64,000 nt of DNA from Haloglomus litoreum (GCF_029338515.1 NZ_CP119988.1:806001-870000); one strand, 5' to 3'; counted from the stretch's first letter, positions 23,847 to 32,092 are shown. Notes: a model not told the origin generated them from the sequence alone. Translations and numbers: made by a program.

Positions 23847-25333
23847 CCGTGTCGGGACCCAACGTCACCCGTCGCCGGCCGACACCGACCAGTGGTGCGC
23901 TCGCGGCGGTCGCGGCGGTGCTGGCGGTCGGAGTCGTCCTCACCGGGATCGCGACGGTCGGCACCGTCGCGGTGGTCGCAGAGGGCGCGGTCGTGCTGGG
24001 GGCCGCGACGCTCCTGCTGGGGCGCTCGCGGCCGCCGGCGCTCGCGGCCGGCGTCTTCCTCGCCGGGGCCGGCGCCCTGCTGCTGACGGGCGGCGTCGCG
24101 GTGACCGCGGCGGGCACGCCCCCTGTCGTGGGACTCTCGGCGGCGCTCGCGGCGGGCGGGGTGCTGGTGCTGGTGCCGGTGCTGGTGGGGGCACCGCCCT
24201 CGCGGCTCGCGGCCGGTATCGGGCTCGCCGGCAGCCTCGCGCTGGCCGGGTTCGGGCTGGCGGTCGCCGCGACCGTCCGCGGGAACCCCATCGCTGCCGG
24301 CTCGCTGGCGAGCACGCTCGCGGCGCTCGCGCCCGGACTCCTCCGCCCGGCCGCACCGCTCGCGGAGGCCGGGCTCGTGCTCGGGGTGGCGTGGCTGTGG
24401 GCGCGCCGGGCCCGGACCGACGGGTTCGTGGCACCCGAGGGACGGGTGGCTGCGGTCCGACCGTGGCTGCTCCGGGGCGCGATCGCCCTGTTCGGGGCGA
24501 CGCTCGTCGCACCGGTGCTGGGGCCCGGGCTGGCGGCCGCGGCCCGCGACGCCGGGACCCACGCCACGCTCGGGGGGTTGGTCGCGGTCGTGGTGGCGGG
24601 CTACGCGGGGACGGTCCTGCTGGGTGCGGCTGGGGTCCCCGCGCTCCGCCGCCGCGAGGGGTGGCTCGCGGCGCTGGGCGGTACGGGGATGGTCCTGCTC
24701 GTGGCGCTGGCCGTCCCGGCGGCGGTCGGGGCGGCGACGCGGGCGCTCGTGGCGGTCGTCCCGGGATTCGTCCGGGCAGCCGGCTTCCTCACGGACGCAG
24801 CGGGATCGACGGGCGCCGTCCGGGCCGTGGTGACGCCGCTGGTGCTGCTCGTCGCGATCACGCCGGCGTTCGTCCTCCTGGCGGCGCTGACGGCCGCCGA
24901 ACGCGGAGGACTGCTCCGCGGTGCACGGGGGATGAGCGCGGTCGCCGCGGGGCTGCTGGCGGCCGGGGCACTCGTGTCGGCGGTCCTCACGCGCGACCCC
25001 GCACGGACCGTCGCGGCGGTGGCGCTGGCGGTGCTGGTCTGGGACTTCGCCGAGTTCGGACTGTCACTGGACGCCCTCGTGGGAGCGGAGGATCGGGGAG
25101 AAGGGGACGGAGAGCACCGGGATGGCGGCCCGGACCTCGGCCGGACCTCGGCCGTCGAGCGCGGACACGCGACGACCAGCCTGACGGTCGCCGGCGTCGC
25201 TATCGCGGCCGGCGTCGGACTCGCTGCCGTCGCCGAACCGGGGAGGGCGCCCGGTGCGGGTGGGGGAGCAGCGGTCGCACTCCTGCTCGCGGCGGCGGTG
25301 GCGGCGCTCGCCGCACTCCGTGACCGGGACTGA
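23843..25333 (+). CDS. Polytopic membrane protein of the DUF58 operon (DUF7519-like)
   Basis: A 496-residue protein, nearly all membrane helix (about 12 segments), rich in Ala, Val, Leu and Gly. GTG 23843 overlaps the DUF58 stop by 4 bp, the same arrangement as in the rest of the operon; GTG 23840 is equally possible. It matches the DUF7519-type protein found last in this haloarchaeal cluster. No transport or catalytic motif is visible. It may be the membrane core on which DUF58 and the transglutaminase act. Confidence 0.8.
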   Translation: MTVSGPNVTRRRPTPTSGALAAVAAVLAVGVVLTGIATVGTVAVVAEGAVVLGAATLLLGRSRPPALAAGVFLAGAGALLLTGGVAVTAAGTPPVVGLSAALAAGGVLVLVPVLVGAPPSRLAAGIGLAGSLALAGFGLAVAATVRGNPIAAGSLASTLAALAPGLLRPAAPLAEAGLVLGVAWLWARRARTDGFVAPEGRVAAVRPWLLRGAIALFGATLVAPVLGPGLAAAARDAGTHATLGGLVAVVVAGYAGTVLLGAAGVPALRRREGWLAALGGTGMVLLVALAVPAAVGAATRALVAVVPGFVRAAGFLTDAAGSTGAVRAVVTPLVLLVAITPAFVLLAALTAAERGGLLRGARGMSAVAAGLLAAGALVSAVLTRDPARTVAAVALAVLVWDFAEFGLSLDALVGAEDRGEGDGEHRDGGPDLGRTSAVERGHATTSLTVAGVAIAAGVGLAAVAEPGRAPGAGGGAAVALLLAAAVAALAALRDRD

Positions 25334-25367
25334 GCCGCCCGTGGAAACCGGAGTCGGCCGTGGTCGC

Positions 25368-25970
25368 TCAGGCCCGGAGCCGTTCGAGGACGTCCTCGAG
25401 GCTGCGCTGGCTCACGCCGCCCTCGTGGTCCGTGGTCAGTCGGCGGACGCTGATGCCCGTGGCCAGGGAGTAGAGGGTCTCGGCCACGTACTCCGGGTCG
25501 ACATCGCGGAACCGGTCGCGGGCGACCCCCTCGCGGACGGCCGCCTCGAACTCCTCCTGGATGCGCTCGTCGAGCGCGCTGAAGCGCTGGGCGAACCGTT
25601 CGTCGCGGGGGGCACGCATCCGGAGATCGAGCAGCGACAGCCGGATGCCGTCGTCGTCATCGCCGGGGACGAGCATCCCGAACACCGTCCGGATGCGCTC
25701 CGCCGGGTCGCTGGTCGCGTCGGCTCCGACCGCCGCCGCGAACTCCTCGACCAGCCAGTCCAGAAAGTCGACGAGCAGGTCGTCCTTCGAGTCGTAGTGG
25801 TAGTACAGCAACGACTTGGACTTCGAGAACTCGTCGGCGATGGTCTGGATGGTCAGGTCGGCGTAGCCGTGCTTGCTCAACGCCTCGTAGGTCGCGTCCA
25901 TGATCTCCGCTCTGGTCCCCTGTTCGCTCGGTTGGGTCGTGTCCCCGCCGCTTGCAGTTTGTCCGGTCAT
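25368..25970 (-). CDS. TetR/AcrR-family transcriptional regulator
   Basis: A 200-residue protein. The TetR DNA-binding domain lies at about 20-65 (AEIMDATYEALSKHGYADLTIQTIADEFSKSKSLLYYHYDSKDDLL), including the diagnostic SLLYYHY helix. The C-terminal all-helical domain binds the inducer and dimerises; QRSLEDVLERLRA ends it. Its divergent neighbour is the membrane-anchored winged-helix protein, with 193 bp between them. An inverted repeat at 25980-25992 and two GTTCGTT direct repeats in that gap may be its operators. Confidence 0.92.
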   Translation of the reverse strand: MTGQTASGGDTTQPSEQGTRAEIMDATYEALSKHGYADLTIQTIADEFSKSKSLLYYHYDSKDDLLVDFLDWLVEEFAAAVGADATSDPAERIRTVFGMLVPGDDDDGIRLSLLDLRMRAPRDERFAQRFSALDERIQEEFEAAVREGVARDRFRDVDPEYVAETLYSLATGISVRRLTTDHEGGVSQRSLEDVLERLRA

Positions 25971-25979
25971 GGTTGGTCG

Positions 25980-25992
25980 TGGAACCGTTCCA
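25980..25992. promoter_or_regulatory. Candidate operator, TGGAACCGTTCCA
   Basis: A perfect 6-bp inverted repeat with one central base, 10 nt upstream of the TetR start. Two copies of GTTCGTTYGG (read on the minus strand, about 26000-26055) lie beyond it. TetR autoregulation at this place is an inference. Confidence 0.4.
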
Positions 25993-26163
25993 CTTGACCG
26001 AACGAACAGTCCGGGTACAAAAGGTGGTTGTGACGAAAGCGTCCAAACGAACGGTATAGGCTCTGTTAGACGTATTCTCGACAGTACGGTCCGGCCAGGA
26101 ATGGTCACTGCCGCCAGGGTCACCCGGCAATTTAAGTCCACAGAGTGCCCCCCTGAGAACGAT

Positions 26164-27888
26164 ATGACGCCCAGCGACCAGTCAGGCCGTGCCCGGCTGT
26201 TCGCTGTGGCGGTCGCCGCGTGGCTCCTCCTCGGTGCCGTCGCCGGCATCCCCGCCGCTGCCGCCACGACGGACGCTGGGACCGGACAGCTGGGAGACGA
26301 CGACGGGGGCCTCCTGAACGAGACGGTCGACTCCACCACGGACACGGTCGATTCGACCGTCGACTCGACCACCGATGCCGTGGACGACACCACGGACACG
26401 GTCGCTGAGACGACCGATTCCACCACCGAGACGGTCGATTCGACCGTCGAGGGGACGACCGACACCGTCGACACGGCGACCGGCGGTGCGACGGAGGACA
26501 CCACGGACGCCGTCACCGACGCCACCGACGGGGTGACCGACGCGGCCGACACGACGACCGACGGGGTGACCGACGCGGCCGACACGACGACCGACGAGGT
26601 GGACGCGGCGGTCGGCGACACGACATCGACGACGGACGCGGTGACCGACGACACGACCGACGCGGTCTCGGCTGCGACCGAGGGCGACCTCGAGGGGACG
26701 GCCGGGTCCCTCGACGACGCGACCGACGAGACCACGACCCTCACGACCGACCGGGTTACCTCGCTGGCCGAGACGACGGGCGAGGTGACGGCGGAACTCA
26801 CCGAGACGACCGGCGAGGCGACGACGGACCTGGCCGGCGGGACGACCGGGGCGCTCGCCGAGCTGGGCGGCGACTCCGGCGTGTCGGTGGTCGGGTCGAC
26901 GGCGGGGGCCGCCGTCGGGAACGTCGCCGGGAGTTCACCCGACGAGACGCTCTCGGGCGGGAGTGACGACACGGCGTCGAGCGGGCAGGCCGCCCGCCTC
27001 GAGAGCGGGTCGGACGACGGTAGTGACGGACCCGACGGCGCGACGGATGGAACCGGCGACGGGGCGGCCGGGGACGCGAGCGGCGAGCGGTCGGTCGCGG
27101 CCGAGCCGGACGGCCCGCTGCTGACACTCGGCGGCCCGGGCGGCGTGCCCGTCTCCGAGGACGCCGCGACCGGCCTCGGCCTCGGGGCGCTCCTGGTCGG
27201 CGCCGTCGGCGCCGCGGTCCGGCAGGCATCGGCGGCCGGGGGGACCGGCGCCGGGACGACCGCCGCCCGGGCGGCCTCCACCGCCGTCGCGAGCGGCGAG
27301 GGGCCGCTCTCGCGGCTCGCACGGATGCTGTCGGTCCTCCGGTACTCCCGGTACGACGACTCGGACCCCCTCGAACTCGACGCCCGCCGGGCGGTCTACG
27401 AGGCCATCAGCGACCAGCCCGGCGAGCCCATCACCGCGGTCAGCGACCGGGCCGACGTCAACCTCTCGACCGCACGCCACCACGTGAAGGTGCTCCAGCG
27501 TGAGGAACTCGTCGCGACCGCCCGGGTCCGCAACTGCGAGCGGTTCTACCCCGCCGGCACCGAGGACCTCGAACTGGCGGCGGCGATGGCCGACGAGTGC
27601 ACGGCGGACATCCTCGACGCGCTCGTCCGGCTGGAGCCCGCCTCGGTCAGCGGGCTCGCCGACGAGGTCGACCGCTCACCCTCCACCGTGACCCACCACC
27701 TCCAGAAGCTGGAGGACGACGAGATCGTGGTCCGGGAGCGGGCCGGACGCTCGGTCGAGAACAAGCTCTCGGAGCCGGCGCGCGCGGCGCTCGACCCGGA
27801 GACCGAGCGCCGCCAGCACGCCGCCGAGCGCCGACTCGAGGCCGAGGCCGAGCGGTCGGACGCGGCCTCCGGCGCGAGCGCCGACTGA
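26164..27888 (+). CDS. Membrane-anchored winged-helix regulator with Thr/Asp-rich exterior
   Basis: A 574-residue protein. It has a signal-peptide-like N-terminus (LFAVAVAAWLLLGAVAGIPAAAA), then about 240 residues of quasi-repeats such as TTDTVDSTVDSTTDAVDDTTD. A Gly-rich part and a membrane helix (GLGLGALLVGAVGAAV, about 335-355) follow. The C-terminal 190 residues hold two winged helices: ARRAVYEAISDQPGEPITAVSDRADVNLSTARHHVKVL and ADILDALVRLEPASVSGLADEVDRSPSTVTHHLQKL. ATG 26164 fits a TATA-like TTTAAG (about 26131). It probably links an outside signal to transcription. Divergent TetR. Confidence 0.85.
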   Translation: MTPSDQSGRARLFAVAVAAWLLLGAVAGIPAAAATTDAGTGQLGDDDGGLLNETVDSTTDTVDSTVDSTTDAVDDTTDTVAETTDSTTETVDSTVEGTTDTVDTATGGATEDTTDAVTDATDGVTDAADTTTDGVTDAADTTTDEVDAAVGDTTSTTDAVTDDTTDAVSAATEGDLEGTAGSLDDATDETTTLTTDRVTSLAETTGEVTAELTETTGEATTDLAGGTTGALAELGGDSGVSVVGSTAGAAVGNVAGSSPDETLSGGSDDTASSGQAARLESGSDDGSDGPDGATDGTGDGAAGDASGERSVAAEPDGPLLTLGGPGGVPVSEDAATGLGLGALLVGAVGAAVRQASAAGGTGAGTTAARAASTAVASGEGPLSRLARMLSVLRYSRYDDSDPLELDARRAVYEAISDQPGEPITAVSDRADVNLSTARHHVKVLQREELVATARVRNCERFYPAGTEDLELAAAMADECTADILDALVRLEPASVSGLADEVDRSPSTVTHHLQKLEDDEIVVRERAGRSVENKLSEPARAALDPETERRQHAAERRLEAEAERSDAASGASAD

Positions 27889-27924
27889 TTCTGCCGACCG
27901 CTGTCGTCGGGGCACCGAGCCGAC

Positions 27925-29007
27925 CTACTCACCCAATCCGCTGACGAAGATGGCGACCCACTCGCCGAGTTCGCGGCGGCGCGTGACCCGGACCGACTCG
28001 ACCCACTTCACCCACTGGAAGCCGCGGCGCTCCGGCGCGACCAGGCGCAGCGGGAAGCCGTGGCCGTGCGAGAGCGACTCGCCGTCGACGGCCGTCGCCA
28101 GCAGCGCCCCGCGGGCCTCCTCGACGGGGAGTGACCACCGGTACCCCGTCACGGAGCGGAACTGGACCCAGCGGGCGTCGTCGTCGACCCCGGCCCGGTC
28201 GAGCAGGTCGGCCACCCGGACACCCGACCAGTCGTGTTCGGAGTACCACCCCGAGGTGCAGTCGAGCAGGGCGGTCCGCTCGCCGTCGGTCGGGAGCGCG
28301 TCGGACTCGAGCGCGAACGGCTCCGAGACGGCGCCCTCGACCGAGAGCGACCACGCGCCCACGTCGACCGGGTCGGGATCGTCGGCGACCCACATCGTGA
28401 CCGGGAAGCGGTTGCCGTCGCCGGAGCCCCGCTCGCGCGAGCCGGTGAACCGGCGGTCCGCGCTGTCGGTCCCGAGCGCGCGGTTGACGGTCTTCTGCGT
28501 GCGCCACGCCACCGCCCCGGCGCCCACGAGGCCCGCGTAGCGGAGCGCGTCCCGGCGGTCGCTGCCCGCGAGTGCGTCGGTCGGCGCGTGCAGCCGGTCC
28601 CGGAGGTGGACCCACAGGACAGGGACGATGGCCAGCCCCAGCAGGACGTGGATGACGAGCAGCGCGAGCGGGCCGACGAAGAGGGGCCCGCCGAACACGA
28701 ACCACAGTCCCGTCCCGAGCGCCCCCAGGACGAGCGTCGCGAGCAGGAGCGATAGGGCGACCCTGCCCGAGCGGGCGCGGACGCCCGCCCGGACGCGGGC
28801 GCGGACGCGGTGCAGCTTCACCCCGACCAGAACGACCAGCGACAGGCCCGCGACGCCGTGGACGACGAACAGCCAGGCGTCACCGAGGCTCCCGGCGAAG
28901 GCCGTCGCCAGCCCCGTCGTCAGCAGGACGGCCACGGCGACGAACAGCGACCAGTCCACCAGCTCGGCGGACGGTGTCAGCCGCGAGAGGCGGTCGGGGA
29001 GCGACAC
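27925..29007 (-). CDS. Cytochrome b561-like/molybdopterin oxidoreductase fusion
   Basis: A 360-residue protein (GTG start). Residues 20-135 form four membrane helices with His50, His66, His120 and His134 as possible heme-b ligands. Residues 150-168 (SDRRDALRYAGLVGAGAVA) look like an internal twin-arginine segment. The C-terminal 170 residues are a sulfite-oxidase-type molybdopterin domain: candidate Mo ligand Cys250 in LLDCTSGW, and SHGHGFPLRLVAPERRGFQWVKW. It resembles MsrPQ (YedYZ) fused in one chain, with electrons passing through heme to Mo. The substrate (sulfoxide or another oxyanion) is unknown. Confidence 0.86.
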   Translation of the reverse strand: MSLPDRLSRLTPSAELVDWSLFVAVAVLLTTGLATAFAGSLGDAWLFVVHGVAGLSLVVLVGVKLHRVRARVRAGVRARSGRVALSLLLATLVLGALGTGLWFVFGGPLFVGPLALLVIHVLLGLAIVPVLWVHLRDRLHAPTDALAGSDRRDALRYAGLVGAGAVAWRTQKTVNRALGTDSADRRFTGSRERGSGDGNRFPVTMWVADDPDPVDVGAWSLSVEGAVSEPFALESDALPTDGERTALLDCTSGWYSEHDWSGVRVADLLDRAGVDDDARWVQFRSVTGYRWSLPVEEARGALLATAVDGESLSHGHGFPLRLVAPERRGFQWVKWVESVRVTRRRELGEWVAIFVSGLGE

Positions 29008-29589
29008 GGCCTCCCTTGGGCGTCGAGCGACTTAGCCGCCCGGTCGCGGCGGCGGCCTTCGGACGGGGATCCGTGATAGGGGCGTTGTGCGTCTGTAGCG
29101 ATTCGTTCGGTGAGGATGGCAGAGGCGACAGCGAGGGCAACGGATTATTGAAAGCGCCCGCGGGCTCGGGGACCCGCGACTCGCTGTCGTTCGAAAGGCG
29201 GCGGAGCCGCCTTTCGTGATGACGAGAGACGCCAGAGGCGTCTCTCGAACCACGGTCCTCGGTCGCTACGCTCCCTGTGGTCCTTGCTTCGTCGGGGCAC
29301 CGCCGTCAGAGCAAGCTCTGACGCGGTCTCGTTCGCTTCGCTCACGAGACCGCCGAGCCCACGGCCCCTTTCAGTCCCACCCGATTCGGTTTCTCAGGGT
29401 CGTTTCACACCGTACTGGCTTGGTGCGTCGCTCCGTGGACCGGGCCATCCCTTCCAACGGTCTCGACGTCCGAGCCAGGTGATACAGCGGTTCGGTACAC
29501 ATCCCGAACCGGCTCGTGACGCGGTCCATCGGAGCGAGGCAGCGCAGGAACTATGCGCCCGGCCGCGAAGCTCGACACGGGGTGATGAC
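29008..29589. other. Gene-free hairpin cluster
   Basis: 582 bp without a credible gene. Four perfect hairpins follow one another: 29192-29216 (10-bp stem), 29223-29247 (11-bp stem, loop AGA), 29305-29322 (8-bp stem, loop AA) and 29323-29353 (10-bp stem). A further one is at 29488-29511 (8-bp stem). The reverse-complement loop motif TCGCTACGCTC is at 29263-29273. The structures lie between divergently transcribed genes. Confidence 0.8.
29323..29353. repeat. Hairpin with exact 11-nt motif loop (copy 5, inverted)
   Basis: A perfect 10-bp stem (29323-29332 with 29344-29353). The loop TCGCTTCGCTC (29333-29343) is exactly the reverse complement of GAGCGAAGCGA. Confidence 0.85.
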
Positions 29590-29883
29590 ATGGGGGTCAG
29601 ACATCTAGTGGGGCTGTGTCTCGCGACCGCCGGGCTGGCGGTCGTCGTCTCGGCCTCTGCCAACTCGCCGATGGCCGGCTGCCCGCCGGCAACGATGGAC
29701 CCGGCGGCGATCACGCTCACCGGGTCGATGGCCGTCGACTACTGCGCCGGGCCGTCGCCCGTCGAGAACGCCTTCGAGTGGTACCTGCTGCTGAACGGGA
29801 CCGGCGTGGTGGCGTTCCTGGGTGGGCTCGGCCTCGTCTCGTTCGAGCGGCTCGCCGAACTCCAGCGGGTGCTGGGGGGCTGA
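29590..29883 (+). CDS. Small two-helix membrane protein
   Basis: A 97-residue protein from ATG 29590. Helix 1 (HLVGLCLATAGLAVVVSASA) may be a signal peptide or anchor. An exterior loop with two Cys (MAGCPPATMD and VDYCAGPSPVE) could form a disulfide. Helix 2 is NGTGVVAFLGGLGLVSF, and the end SFERLAELQRVLGG is cytoplasmic. Not recognised. The longer upstream frame lies in the hairpin cluster and is not coding-like. Confidence 0.6.
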   Translation: MGVRHLVGLCLATAGLAVVVSASANSPMAGCPPATMDPAAITLTGSMAVDYCAGPSPVENAFEWYLLLNGTGVVAFLGGLGLVSFERLAELQRVLGG

Positions 29884-29906
29884 GCGAACCGGGGAAGACG
29901 AACGGG

Positions 29907-30137
29907 TCAGTTCTCCTCGAGCTGGGCGGCGTTGCGCTCGTCACAGCAGTTGCGGAGTCGTCGGGTGCAGAAGGGGTCGAACGTCCGCGGTGCGCGTGCG
30001 GTCGCGAAGGCGTCGTCGGTCTCGGCCGCCGTCCAGGTGTCGGGCTCGGTCGCGGTACGCTGGCCGGGGCGGGGCTGGCTGGTCGTCGGCTCGGTCGGTG
30101 TCGCGTCGCGTGTCGTGGGTGAGGGTTCGGTGCTCAT
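29907..30137 (-). CDS. Hypothetical protein with C-terminal cysteines
   Basis: A 76-residue frame starting MSTEPSPTTRDATPTEP, Thr/Pro-rich and disordered at first, then RAPRTFDPFCTRRLRNCCDERNAAQLEEN. The CTRRLRNCC cluster could bind a metal. Composition (Thr, Pro, Glu) is plausible for a haloarchaeal protein but there is no recognisable domain and no clear TATA box. It converges on the two-helix membrane protein. Confidence 0.42.
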   Translation of the reverse strand: MSTEPSPTTRDATPTEPTTSQPRPGQRTATEPDTWTAAETDDAFATARAPRTFDPFCTRRLRNCCDERNAAQLEEN

Positions 30138-30400
30138 CTGGGATGTCGGGTGTGGGTCGCGTGGTCGTCGCCGGTACGGTCGAGTGGAGAAGGGTTCAGC
30201 GTACCCGTACGCGTACGACGTGGAGCATCTACCATCCCCGAATGCACGAACCATAATGAAAGTTCCTGTTACTGTCCCCGGGCGAGGGCATCCCGGCACG
30301 GACCATCCGCCCGGGACCGGGATGGCTCGGCGCGAACACGGGGAACGTTATCATCCAATCGGTAGATTAGTCCTCGAACGATGTCTTTATCCGCCAAAAC

Positions 30401-30420
30401 AGCGAAATATTTATGTAATT
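30401..30420 (+). promoter_or_regulatory. AT-rich promoter of the 30440 gene
   Basis: AGCGAAATATTTATGTAATT has a purine-rich BRE-like start and a TATA box (TATTTATG, 30408-30415) centred about 29 nt before ATG 30440. It predicts a leaderless mRNA and confirms the start. Confidence 0.7.
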
Positions 30421-30439
30421 ACTGGGTGTCATACCGAGT

Positions 30440-30745
30440 ATGGCGACATTCAGCGTCGAAGGCGAGTCCCTGGACGAGATTGGCACCGCACTGAAGGACG
30501 AGGGCGTCATCGGCCCGACCGACCCCCGGTTCGAGGAGATGACCGATGACTTCGCGAAGCTCATCGAGGCCGTCGAGGACGCCACCCAGCGCACCAACGG
30601 CCGTGGCAACCAGCAGTCGAAGATCGCCGAGTACGCCGGCCTCCACAACCGCTACTCCAGCGAGCAGGTCGGCGATATGCTCGACGTGCTCTCGTACTTC
30701 GGCCACGTCGAGAAGGTCGACCGCCGGTACCGCAGCCCCCAGTAG
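30440..30745 (+). CDS. Conserved haloarchaeal hypothetical protein
   Basis: A 101-residue acidic protein, MATFSVEGESLDEIGTALKDEGVIG... It has a helical middle and a C-terminal stretch (SKIAEYAGLHNRYSSEQVGDMLDVLSYFGHVEKVDRRYRSPQ) that resembles a small winged-helix or helix-turn-helix unit. That suggests DNA binding, but no family is certain. Strong promoter signals and composition make it a real gene. Convergent with the gate-domain gene. Confidence 0.72.
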   Translation: MATFSVEGESLDEIGTALKDEGVIGPTDPRFEEMTDDFAKLIEAVEDATQRTNGRGNQQSKIAEYAGLHNRYSSEQVGDMLDVLSYFGHVEKVDRRYRSPQ

Positions 30746-30858
30746 GAGCTTCCTCCTCCCCGTTCAGTGTTCCCGGCAGCGCCGGCTGGGCCGGGACAAC
30801 CGCCGGCAACTGCCTCGGCGTGCATAAACTAAATGAGTGTTCAGCCCCAAGGACGTGG

Positions 30859-30961
30859 TGCGAGCGGATTCCCACCACCCACCACCACCACCACGAATCG
30901 GCTCGCAATGCTGGTCTGTCAGCTGTCCTGACTTCGCGGGGGCATCCCACCATGCCCCCGC
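30859..30961. terminator. Paired hairpins between convergent genes
   Basis: 30859-30871 pairs with 30895-30907 (12 of 13 bp) around a loop made of CCACC/CACC repeats. 30936-30945 pairs perfectly with 30952-30961 (10 bp, loop CCCACC). Both lie between the stops of two convergent genes, as bidirectional terminators often do; no T-run follows the second. Confidence 0.5.
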
Positions 30962-31024
30962 ACCGATACCGACCACGGAGCGACGGCTCCCGGCGACGCA
31001 GCGCGGTGACGGTCCTCTCGGTTC

Positions 31025-32092
31025 TCACAGCGGGAGCGGCGCGTACAGCACGACGGCGACCGCCATCGCTATCCAGACCACCTTCAGCGCCGTGTTCACG
31101 GCGACCACCTTCGAGCCGAACTCCGCGCCCCAGATGCCGTACTGGAACGGGATGGAGCGCTTGAACGTGGAGACTGCGAAGGAGACGATGCCCCCGATGA
31201 GCATCGTCGCGACCGCCGCCCGGACGCCGAAGGTCCCGTCCCGGACGAGCGGGGCCAGCACCAGCGCGCCGTTGGTCGTGTCCAGCGCGAAGACCGCGAT
31301 GACCGGGACGGCCGCGCCGGGCAGGCCAGTGGTCCCGGAGAGCGGTCCGGCCAGCGCCGTCAGGTTCGACGGGTCGTAGAACCGCGTCAGGAGGACGACG
31401 AGGGCGTAGACCACCGCCAGCCTGGGCAGGATGTCGCGGACCTTCCCGGCGCCGGAGCGCGCCGCGCCGACCAGTTTGCCCCGCGTCGAGTCGGGAACGT
31501 CGTCCATGCGGCCGTCGACGGCCCCGTCCGACGGCCCCCGCCCGGTGGACTCGCCGCCGTCGGCCTCGACCGGGTCGCCCGACGCGTCGGCGCCCTCGTC
31601 GGCCGTCGCCGGCCGCTCCGGCGGGTCGAGGAGGAGCCGACCCGCCAGGACGCCCGTGCACGTGATGGCGAGCGCGACCAGCGCCCTGCTCGCGACGTAC
31701 GCGAGGCCGACCCGGAGGCCCAGGATGGGTATCAGGACGGGAGCGTAGAACGTGGGGATGTGCTGGACGAAGCCGAAGAACGTGTTGATGGTGACGGCGA
31801 CGAGCGTCGCGCGGTCGTCCATGCGGCCCTCGTCGCGGTACTCGGCGAGCATCCCGTAGCCCGCCGTCGTGGAGGCGGCGGTGGTGACGATGGCGGTCCC
31901 GGCCTCGTCGGGGAGGTTGGCGGGGCCGGTGAGTCGACGCGAGAGCCCCGTCACCCGCTGGAGCAGGCCGGCCGAGACCAGCAGGTCCGCCAGCGCGACG
32001 CCGACGCCGATGAACAGCGCGATCTTCGCGACCCGTGGCAGGACCGTGGCGAGGACCTCACCGGCGAGGGCGACGGGTTCGGCGACCATCAT
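31025..32092 (-). CDS. Nucleoside-recognition (gate) domain membrane protein
   Basis: A 355-residue membrane protein with two gate domains. The first (LPRVAKIALFIGVGVALADLLVSAG...VTTAASTTAGYGMLAEYRDEG) and the second (ILPRLAVVYALVVLLTRFYDPSN...VFALDTTNGALVLAPLVRDG) are separated by an acidic cytoplasmic linker (about 165-215). These domains occur in concentrative nucleoside transporters and in SpmA/SpmB-like proteins; here both halves are fused. The ligand is not known. Two start codons lie in tandem (32092 and 32089). Confidence 0.85.
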   Translation of the reverse strand: MMVAEPVALAGEVLATVLPRVAKIALFIGVGVALADLLVSAGLLQRVTGLSRRLTGPANLPDEAGTAIVTTAASTTAGYGMLAEYRDEGRMDDRATLVAVTINTFFGFVQHIPTFYAPVLIPILGLRVGLAYVASRALVALAITCTGVLAGRLLLDPPERPATADEGADASGDPVEADGGESTGRGPSDGAVDGRMDDVPDSTRGKLVGAARSGAGKVRDILPRLAVVYALVVLLTRFYDPSNLTALAGPLSGTTGLPGAAVPVIAVFALDTTNGALVLAPLVRDGTFGVRAAVATMLIGGIVSFAVSTFKRSIPFQYGIWGAEFGSKVVAVNTALKVVWIAMAVAVVLYAPLPL

